Positions 15,254 through 22,504 of a stretch of 22,504 nt of DNA are shown here, piece after piece. The translations under genes and the position numbers were made by a program. A model generated the notes under the pieces. It was not told where the DNA came from and made no database searches. It saw nothing but the letters and a program-made list of their open reading frames with translations. Position 1 is the stretch's first letter; each line of letters opens with the position of its first letter. The stretch is from Alphaproteobacteria bacterium (GTDB taxonomy: Bacteria > Pseudomonadota > Alphaproteobacteria > Rhodospirillales > Rhodospirillaceae): positions 1 to 22,504 of the forward strand of contig QKGW01000376.1 of NCBI GenBank assembly GCA_003250275.1. The letters run 5' to 3'.

Positions 15254-16561
15254 GTGATTTTGGATTTATCTCGCCTGACCGCGCGACTTGAGGAGGGTTC
15301 GACCAACCCGGCCGGCCTCGCGTCGCAGGCGTTCACCTACGACGAGGCGAAGCGGCTCGCCGGGCACCCGGACCCGGAGATCCGGCGCGAGCTCGCCGCG
15401 CGTACCGACGTCGTGCCGGAAATCCTCTACTTCCTCTCCGCCGATCCCGATCCCGAGGTGCGCCGCCGCATCGCCGCCAACCTCGGCACGCCGCGCCAGG
15501 CCGATTACAACCTCGCCCACGACAAGGACGCCGAGGTGCGTGCCGACCTCGCGCGCAAGATCGCCCGCCTCGCGCCGGGGCTGTCCGCCTCCGAGCAGGA
15601 CCGCGTGCGGTCGATGACCTACGAGACCCTGGCGCTGCTCGCGCGCGACCAGGCGCCGACGATCCGCCGCCTCCTCGCCGAGGCGCTGAAGTCCGAGCCC
15701 GACGTGCCCGCCGAGGTGATCGGCCGCCTCGCGCGCGACATCGAGATCATCGTCGCCGCGCCGATCCTCGAATTCTCGCCGATCCTCACCGACGACGACC
15801 TCCTCGACATCATCCGGTCGAGCCCGGTGGCGGGCGCGCTCTCGGCGATCGCCAAGCGCGATAGCCTGTCGGCGGACATCTCCGACGTGATCGCGGGATC
15901 GGCGGACATCGACGCGATCGCCGATCTCCTGCGCAACGACAGCGCGCAGTTGCGCGAGGAAACCCTCGACGCGATGGTCGCGCGCGCCAAGCGCGAGGAC
16001 AGCCTGCGCGATCCCCTGGTGCGGCGGGCCAACCTGCCGCACGGCGCGGCGCGGCGGCTCGCCACCTTCATCGGCGACAATCTCCTCCAGGTGCTGGCGC
16101 AGCGCCGCGACCTCACGCCCGAGACGGTGAGCGCGGTGCGCCGCGTCTTCCACGACCGCCTCAAGGCGACGCGGCCGATGGCGATGCCCTCGGAGAACCG
16201 GGATTCCCTCGAAATCGAGGCGGAATACGAAAAAGCGAAGATGCTGCGCGAGGCGGGACAGCTCAACGAGGAGCTGATCCGCAATTCGATCGTCCAGAAC
16301 CACCTCGCCTTCGCCCGTGCGGCGATCGGCGTGTGCGCCGATCTCGCGCCCTCGGTGGTGGCGCGCATCCTCGGCTCGTCGAGCCCCAAGGCGGTTACCG
16401 CGCTCGGCTGGCGCGCCGGGCTCTCGATGGAGACGACCACTCAGGTGCAGGTACGCCTCGGCCGCATCAACCCCGATATGGCGCTGCACGGGGTCGGTCG
16501 CCGCTATCCCCTGACGGACGGAGAAATGGCGATGCAGATCGCGATTTTCTCGAACGACTGA
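15254..16561 (+). CDS. DUF2336 domain protein with HEAT-like repeats
   Basis: This 435-residue soluble protein belongs to the DUF2336 family, common in alphaproteobacteria and of unknown function. The N-terminal half shows short helical repeats of HEAT type: AKRLAGHPDPEIRRELAAR (about 33-51), then LSADPDPEVRRRIAANLG and LAHDKDAEVRADLARK. Each has the pattern of small residues, Asp-Pro and a basic helix. The middle (about 120-270) continues as charged helices, and the C-terminal part includes EYEKAKMLREAGQLNEELI. No catalytic motif or signal peptide is seen. The start is a GTG with GGAG four bases upstream. Helical repeats suggest a scaffold or partner-binding role. The 22-base gap to the diguanylate cyclase suggests a shared transcript and perhaps a shared pathway; this is inference. 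Confidence 0.88.
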   Translation: MILDLSRLTARLEEGSTNPAGLASQAFTYDEAKRLAGHPDPEIRRELAARTDVVPEILYFLSADPDPEVRRRIAANLGTPRQADYNLAHDKDAEVRADLARKIARLAPGLSASEQDRVRSMTYETLALLARDQAPTIRRLLAEALKSEPDVPAEVIGRLARDIEIIVAAPILEFSPILTDDDLLDIIRSSPVAGALSAIAKRDSLSADISDVIAGSADIDAIADLLRNDSAQLREETLDAMVARAKREDSLRDPLVRRANLPHGAARRLATFIGDNLLQVLAQRRDLTPETVSAVRRVFHDRLKATRPMAMPSENRDSLEIEAEYEKAKMLREAGQLNEELIRNSIVQNHLAFARAAIGVCADLAPSVVARILGSSSPKAVTALGWRAGLSMETTTQVQVRLGRINPDMALHGVGRRYPLTDGEMAMQIAIFSND

Positions 16562-16666
16562 CGCCACCAAATTTCCGTGATCTTCGCCATACTATTTCCC
16601 GAAGAGCGGGCGTAATGTCTGCCCCGCCGCTGCCCCTCTAGACCGGGTCTGCGGCGAGGAGGTTGT

Positions 16667-18172
16667 ATGATGCAAATGAACCCGACGACGTCCGCGGTCT
16701 ACGACGAGACGCCCTATCCGAGCTACGCCTACCCCCGCACCGCACCAAGCCGCCTCGCGGCGCTCGGCACCCTGTTCGGAATTTCGCCGCCCGCGCCCGC
16801 CACCGCGCGGGTGCTCGAACTCGGCTGCGGCATGGGCGGCAACCTCCTGCCGATCGCGGCGCGCTTCCCGCGCGGGCGGTTCGTCGGCATCGACTACTCG
16901 GCGGTGCAGATCGCCCAGGCGCAGGTCGACGCCGCCGCCCTCGGTCTCGCCAACGTGCGCTTCGACGGCCGCTCGATCCTCGATATTCCCGACGACGAAC
17001 TCGGCACCTTCGACTACGTCATCGCGCACGGTCTCTACTCCTGGGTGCCCGCGCCGGTGCGCGAGCGGCTGATGGAGATGATCGGACGGATCCTCGCGCC
17101 CAACGGCGTCGCCTACGTCAGCTTCAACGCGCGGCCGGGGTGGGACGCGATCCGCTCGCTGCGCGACGCGATGCTCTACCGCATCCGCGACCTCGGTTCG
17201 AACGCCGAACGGATCGAGGCGGCGCGCCGCTTCGCCGATTACATGGCCGGGCACATGACCGCAGACGCCGGTGCGGTGCGCGAGGTGCTGGCGCGCGAGG
17301 TCGAGCGGATGAAGCGCATCCCCGACGCCTTCCTCCTCCACGACCATCTCGAAGCCACCAACGACGCGTTCTATCTCAGCGAGGTGCTCGACCACGCCGC
17401 CGCGCACGGCCTGCGCTACCTCGGCGACGCGACGCTCTACGCGATGCCGCTGGCGACGCCCTCGGACGACGACCGCGAGCGCATCGCGCGCATCGGCGCG
17501 TGCGGAGACCTCGCCAAGATCGAGCAGTACCGCGACTTCCTCAACAACCGCCGCTTCCGCATGACCCTGCTGTGCCGCAGCTCGGCGACGCCGAACTGGC
17601 GGATCACGCCGGATTCGCTCGCGAAGCTGCGGATCATCTCGGATTGCCGTCCGCCGCGCCCGGTGCCGCCGCACGCCAAGGGCCGGCTCAAGGCGCTGCC
17701 GCTCGACCACCGCGGCAAGCCGGTCGGCACCGTCGCCGGCGTCACCCTGGTCGCCTGCGTGCTCGCCGCGATCGAGGCGGGTCCGGCGGGTTTGTCGTTC
17801 GGCGAACTCGTCGCCACCGCCGCGCGCGCGCTCGCCCGGCCGCGCAGCGAGGTGGCGCGCGACTTCGCCGAAGCGTTCGGCAACCTCGCCTCGGCGAAGA
17901 TCGTCGACGTCGCGCTGCTGCCGCCGAGCTACGCGCTCAAACCCGCGGCGCGGCCGCACGGCTTCGCGCCCGCGCGCCTCGCCGCCGGGCGCGGCGAGAT
18001 CGCGCCGAACATGCGCCACGAAACCGTGCGCCTCGACGCGGCGCAGCGCGCCGTGCTCGCGCAGCTCGACGGCCACCACGGCCTCGCCGAGCTCGCGGCG
18101 GCGCTGCCCGAGGTGGAGAACCCGGCGGCGGTGCTACAGGCGCTCGCCGACATGGCGCTGTTGCGGAAGTAG
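16667..18172 (+). CDS. SAM-dependent methyltransferase with MethyltransReg domain
   Basis: This 501-residue protein has an N-terminal class I methyltransferase fold: VLELGCGMGGN at 49-59 binds SAM, GIDYSAVQIAQAQ forms the second strand-loop, and HGLYSWVP and NGVAYVSFNARPGW follow. Residues about 220-305 match the predicted methyltransferase regulatory domain (FLLHDHLEATNDAFYLSEVL is the recognisable core). The C-terminal 150 residues look like a winged-helix region (LRAAAG-like helices, then LDAAQRAVLAQLDG). The same general layout is, to my knowledge, found in rickettsial protein lysine methyltransferases of outer-membrane proteins, so a protein substrate is possible. GAGGAGG precedes ATG 16667 (and ATG 16670); a hairpin CGCCGC (16625-16630)/GCGGCG (16651-16656) sits just upstream of it. 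The 105-base gap before the gene shows no clear promoter. Confidence 0.88.
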   Translation: MMQMNPTTSAVYDETPYPSYAYPRTAPSRLAALGTLFGISPPAPATARVLELGCGMGGNLLPIAARFPRGRFVGIDYSAVQIAQAQVDAAALGLANVRFDGRSILDIPDDELGTFDYVIAHGLYSWVPAPVRERLMEMIGRILAPNGVAYVSFNARPGWDAIRSLRDAMLYRIRDLGSNAERIEAARRFADYMAGHMTADAGAVREVLAREVERMKRIPDAFLLHDHLEATNDAFYLSEVLDHAAAHGLRYLGDATLYAMPLATPSDDDRERIARIGACGDLAKIEQYRDFLNNRRFRMTLLCRSSATPNWRITPDSLAKLRIISDCRPPRPVPPHAKGRLKALPLDHRGKPVGTVAGVTLVACVLAAIEAGPAGLSFGELVATAARALARPRSEVARDFAEAFGNLASAKIVDVALLPPSYALKPAARPHGFAPARLAAGRGEIAPNMRHETVRLDAAQRAVLAQLDGHHGLAELAAALPEVENPAAVLQALADMALLRK

Positions 18173-18176
18173 GGGA

Positions 18177-18863
18177 TTATTCGCGGCGGAGGATCTTGTT
18201 GACCAGGATCCCCGCGAGCCAGTTCTCCTTGAACCGGGCTTCGAGGGCGGTGCGGTCGTAGCGGGTCTCGACCCACGGCACGAACGCCTCGCGGCTGCCG
18301 TCGGTCTCGCGCAGAAATTCCTCGAAGAAGAAGTCGATCACGCCGGTCTTGGCCTGCTTGACGTGGCCGTAGCGCAACGAGAGGTGCACGCGCATCGCCT
18401 CGCGCAGCGCCACGCCCTCGTGCAGGAAGAGATAGAGCGTCGACATGAACCCGGCGCGGTCCGCGCCCGACTTGCAGTGCAGCAGGAACGGCGTCTCGAT
18501 CTCGCCGAACAGCTTCGCAGCGGCGAGCAGGGTTTCGCGGTCGAGCGGGCTGCGCGAGCGGATCGGAAAGTCGATGAGGGTGAGGCCGAGGCGCGCGCAC
18601 GCCTCGCGTTCGAGCTGGTAGGCGCCGCAGGTGTCGCGGCGGCCGCGCAGGTTGAGGACGGTGCGCACGCCGAGATCGCGCGCGCGGCGCAGGTGATGCG
18701 GCGCGGGTTGCGCGGCCCGCCACACCCCGTCGGCGACGCGGTGGAGGTTCCAGTAGATGTCGCGGATGAAGCCGTGGTCCACCAGCCACATGTCGAGAAA
18801 CGCGCGGCGGCGCTCAGGCGGCGTCAGCTCCGGCGCGGGCGCCGCGATCGTCGGCAAATCCAA
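18177..18863 (-). CDS. Dual-specificity/tyrosine-type phosphatase
   Basis: This cysteine-dependent phosphatase has the CX5R loop LLHCKSGADRAG, with nucleophile Cys130 and Arg136 in the 228-residue form. Upstream strands read HRVADGVWRAAQPAPHHL and VRTVLNLRG, typical of the dual-specificity fold, and a likely general acid lies in the DFPIRSRSPLD stretch near residue 98. The C-terminal third (about 140-228) is helical and specific to this group. The start is uncertain: TTG 18863 follows GGGGAGG by eight bases and fits best; longer in-frame options overlap the divergent exporter gene, and the first internal ATG (about 18791) would cut into the fold. Its stop lies only four bases from the convergent methyltransferase gene. 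Divergence from an MsbA-like exporter hints at a lipid or cell-envelope phosphate substrate, which is inference. Confidence 0.85.
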   Translation of the reverse strand: MDLPTIAAPAPELTPPERRRAFLDMWLVDHGFIRDIYWNLHRVADGVWRAAQPAPHHLRRARDLGVRTVLNLRGRRDTCGAYQLEREACARLGLTLIDFPIRSRSPLDRETLLAAAKLFGEIETPFLLHCKSGADRAGFMSTLYLFLHEGVALREAMRVHLSLRYGHVKQAKTGVIDFFFEEFLRETDGSREAFVPWVETRYDRTALEARFKENWLAGILVNKILRRE

Positions 18864-18972
18864 GTCGTCGTCCTCCCCAGGGTTCGGGGCATAGATAGTG
18901 CGGAGGCTCCGCTCTAGCCATGCCTCGGTGCGATGGTGTATCAAACATCTCGCGTAACCGGAAAGGTTAAGT

Positions 18973-20760
<1,788 letters not shown>

Positions 20761-20762
20761 GG

Positions 20763-20931
20763 AAGGCCAGGGGCTCCGCCCCCCGAACCCCACCGGAGGG
20801 TCTCGGACCCTCCGGACCTCCCGCTGCTTCCCAAGCAAAAGGGCCATCGTTCGATGGCCCTTTTGCTTGGGAAAGGAATGGGATCGAGGGGACTGAGTCC
20901 CCTCGCGGGTCCAGGGCGGAACCCTGGCCTT
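20763..20931. repeat. Composite inverted element of REP/BIME type
   Basis: Unit A (20763-20822, plus) and unit B (20931-20877, minus) both begin AAGGCCAGGG, continue with a TCCGCCC hairpin and then carry a second 10-bp hairpin (A: CCGGAGGGTC/GACCCTCCGG at 20793-20815; B: CGAGGGGACT/AGTCCCCTCG at 20885-20905). The hairpin sequences differ between units but pairing is kept. Between them sits a 22-bp perfect hairpin (20828-20849/20852-20873). Similar GC-rich hairpin repeats are frequent in alphaproteobacterial intergenic DNA. Confidence 0.75.
20837..20864. terminator. Bidirectional terminator between convergent genes
   Basis: AAAA GGGCCATC, loop GTTC, GATGGCCC TTTT is the core of the long hairpin, with A and T tracts on each side. 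It lies between the exporter (plus) and the tautomerase gene (minus) and suits termination from both directions. Confidence 0.85.
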
Positions 20932-20934
20932 GCC

Positions 20935-21141
20935 TCATTGCGCCGGTTTGGCGCGGCGGGCGGTGACGGTTTCGCCGCCGATGCCCCAGTTGTCGGTGGC
21001 GACTTCCTCGATGATCACCACGGTGGTCGCCGGGTTCTTGCCGAGGGTATCGCGCAGGAGGTTGGTCACACCGGCGATGAGTTCGGCCTTCTTTTCCGGG
21101 GTAGCGCCGTCGGGGGTGATCTTGATGTTCACGAAGGGCAT
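20935..21141 (-). CDS. 4-oxalocrotonate tautomerase-family protein
   Basis: This 68-residue protein starts MPFVNIKITPDGATPEKKAELI, giving after Met removal the catalytic amino-terminal Pro1 of the tautomerase superfamily. The rest (GVTNLLRDTLGKNPATTVVIIEEVATDNWGIGGE, split as the helix GVTNLLRDTLG and the strand VVIIEEV) fits the small beta-alpha-beta subunit, which forms hexamers or dimers. Enzymes of this group convert unsaturated keto acids; many homologues have unknown substrates. AGGAG precedes the ATG at 21141. The start overlaps the end of the MFS transporter gene by 13 bases, so the two are probably one transcript and translationally coupled. The gene ends next to the terminator element. 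The divergent LysR regulator beyond the MFS gene may control both. Confidence 0.92.
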   Translation of the reverse strand: MPFVNIKITPDGATPEKKAELIAGVTNLLRDTLGKNPATTVVIIEEVATDNWGIGGETVTARRAKPAQ

Positions 21142-22269
21142 GGTTCGGGTCTCCTGATTCGATGGGACAAGAGGATCATGGCTCCGGCGGCGACGCAAGC
21201 GCCGCTCGCGAGGAGCGCGGGGTCGAAACTTCCCCATGCTTCGGCGAGCCAGCCCGCGAGCAGCGGGCCGAGGGCCTGGCCGATGCCATAGAGGAAGGTG
21301 GCGCGCCCGATCGCCGGGACGCCGCCGAGGTGCCGCACTTCCGCAACGGTGAGCGCGGTGATGGCGAGGAAGGTACCGCCGAAGCCGACCGCTGCGAACA
21401 GTGCGGCAGCGGGTGCGTCGGACAGCGCGGGAAGGGCAACCGCCACCGCCTGGAGCGCGTACGCGAGGCCGAGAGCGCGCCAGACCCCGGTGCGGCGGGC
21501 GATCGCGCGCCAGACGAAGAACGCCGGTCCGGCGGCGAGCCCGGCGACGATCCACGCCCAGGCGGCGAGGCCGATGCCGCCGCCGCGCGCGACCACGGCG
21601 ACGAGGAAGGTGGCGGCGACGGAGTAGCCGAAGCCTTCGAGGAGATAGGCGGGCTTCGAGGCGGCGCAGGTCGGCGGAACCATGGAGACCGCGCGCCGGA
21701 TGCGAGGGCATGGCGGCGGATGCGCCGCGCGCCAGGAGCAACGCCGGAACCGCGGCGGCGGCGGCCACCGCGCCGAGCCCGAGCCAGCCGCGCGCCGCGT
21801 CGCCGGTGAGCAGCGTGGCGACGCCCGACGCGGCGATCCCGAGGCCAACCCCGGCGAAGGCGAAGCCGCCCCAATCGGTGCGGCCGAGTGCGACCAGGCG
21901 TTCGAGCATCAGCCCGACGCCAAGCACCATGATCCCCGCGCTCGCCGGACCGGCGGCGGCGCGCCAGAGCAGCCAGGGGACGAATCCCGGCTGCGCCATC
22001 CCCGCGGTGGAAACCACCGAGAGCACCACGCAGGCGGCGAAACCGCGCCGCCACCACGCGGGCGGCGTCCGCCCGAGCACCCAGCTCGCCGCCATGTAGC
22101 CGAACAGGTTGGCGGCGGCGACGACGCCCGCATCGGCATCGGAGAGGCCGCCGGCCTGCATCGCGGGGAGGAGCGCGGTATAGGCGAAGCGCCCGATGCC
22201 CATCGCGAGCGCGAGGGCCGAGAGCCCCGCCGCCACCGTCATCGCCGCCTTGCCGCGCATCGTCACCAC
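21129..22269 (-). pseudogene. MFS transporter of YbfB/YjiJ type, broken by a one-base frameshift
   Basis: The 5' part (22269 to about 21652) encodes an MFS N-terminal half: ALAMGIGRFAYTALLPAMQ, ANLFGYMAASWVLGR and LLWRAAAGPASAGIMVLGVG, with six membrane segments. The 3' part (about 21650-21129), in another frame, encodes the second half: AYLLEGFGYSVAATFLVAVVA, GLAAWAWIVAGLAAGPAFFV and IGRATFLYGIGQALGPLLAGW. Dropping one C from the CCC run (GGG at 21651-21653 on the plus strand) joins them as LRRLEA-AYLLEGFGYS, giving a family-length protein of about 376-379 residues. Nothing else looks damaged, so the mutation is recent or is a sequencing error. The start is GTG 22269 or 22266 or ATG 22260; GGGAGG favours a GTG. 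The uncorrected 5' frame runs open into the tautomerase gene. Confidence 0.88.
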
Positions 22270-22332
22270 TCAACCTCCCGCGTTTCGTCCGGCTTGAAGG
22301 ATGGGGATGGCGATCTATCTCCACAAATGATA

Positions 22333-22346
22333 TTATTTGCTGATAA
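22333..22346. promoter_or_regulatory. Possible LysR-type operator
   Basis: TTAT (22333-22336) and ATAA (22343-22346) flank TTGCTG, in the AT-rich gap between the MFS gene and the divergent LysR gene, 19 bases before the LysR start. A T-N11-A spacing occurs within it, but the dyad is short and I found no convincing promoter in 22270-22365. Confidence 0.25.
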
Positions 22347-22365
22347 CCATCTCGGATTTTGATGT

Positions 22366-22504
22366 ATGCTGGATTTCCTCGCGCTCGAAACCTTCCTCGC
22401 CATCGGCGAGACCGGCAGCGTCACCGCGGCGGCGCAGCGGCTCAACTGCGTGCAGTCGGCGGTGACGGCGCGGCTGCGCAAGCTCGAGGACGGCCTCGGC
22501 GCGA
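22366..22504 (+). CDS. LysR-family transcriptional regulator, N-terminus only
   Basis: Forty-six codons of a LysR-type regulator are present before the right edge. The sequence starts MLDFLALETFLAIGETGSVT and continues AAAQRLNCVQSAVTARLRKLEDGLGA, the standard helix-turn-helix of the family with the typical QSAVTARLRKLE recognition helix. No strong ribosome site precedes ATG 22366; an ATG at 22362 is in another frame. It is divergent from the MFS-tautomerase pair, the usual arrangement for a LysR regulator and its target. The effector domain is not in the window, so nothing can be said of the ligand. Confidence 0.9.
   Translation, partial: MLDFLALETFLAIGETGSVTAAAQRLNCVQSAVTARLRKLEDGLGA

Noticed and set aside
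13459..15336. 625-residue minus-strand open frame over the diguanylate cyclase
   Set aside because: Composition is the mirror of the PAS-GAF-GGDEF gene; no start signal or domain.
16562..16666. Promoter for the methyltransferase gene (TACTAT as -10)
   Set aside because: No acceptable -35 lies 16-18 bases upstream; the gene may be read from the DUF2336 transcript.
20935..22269. A single 444-residue fusion of an MFS half-transporter with a tautomerase
   Set aside because: The central part is Arg-rich noise, while another frame holds the true MFS second half and the tautomerase has its own ribosome site and Met-Pro start. The fusion is a by-product of the frameshift.

Overview
The window is chromosomal DNA of very high GC content with strong codon-position GC bias. 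It carries no rRNA, tRNA, CRISPR array, insertion sequence or phage gene. The gene families (DUF2336, a MethyltransReg-type methyltransferase, an OmpA-type lipoprotein, and the orders argG-rlmN and pyrimidine nucleotidase-dapD-dapE) and the GC-rich intergenic palindromes point to an alphaproteobacterium, probably Rhodospirillales or a close relative. This placement is inference; no marker gene settles it.

Layout. (1) 1-6045: a catabolic island. A LysR regulator (cut by the left edge) is divergent from a TRAP operon, dctP-dctQ-dctM, which continues into an HpcH/HpaI class II aldolase and an FGGY sugar kinase. A LysR-type box lies between regulator and operon, and a strong terminator closes the operon. 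This looks like uptake and breakdown of a carboxylated sugar or sugar acid of unknown identity. (2) 6080-8947, minus strand: a small DUF1508 (YegP-like) protein, argG (arginine biosynthesis) and rlmN (rRNA/tRNA methylation), with two near-identical bidirectional terminators around the small gene. (3) 9126-9968: an OmpA-domain lipoprotein with a structured leader. (4) 10042-13387, minus strand: a pyrimidine 5'-nucleotidase-like HAD hydrolase, then dapD-dapE (lysine/diaminopimelate pathway) and a Yip1-like membrane protein translationally coupled to dapE. A good promoter for dapD overlaps the stop codon of the HAD gene.

(5) 13495-18172, plus strand: a PAS-PAS-GAF-GGDEF diguanylate cyclase with intact catalytic and inhibitory sites, a DUF2336 helical-repeat protein, and a SAM methyltransferase with a regulatory domain. 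(6) 18177-20760: a dual-specificity-type phosphatase divergent from an MsbA-like ABC exporter. (7) 20763-20931: a composite palindromic element, two inverted copies of a hairpin-rich repeat around a long perfect hairpin. (8) 20935-22504: a 4-oxalocrotonate-tautomerase-like protein, an MFS transporter of the YbfB/YjiJ type broken by a single-base frameshift, and the start of another divergent LysR regulator.

Most of the window is housekeeping. The parts most worth a second look are the TRAP/aldolase/FGGY-kinase cluster, the phosphatase-exporter pair, the composite palindromic element, the cleanly locatable frameshift, and several operator-like or leader-RNA structures. I see no clear evidence of a wholly new system.
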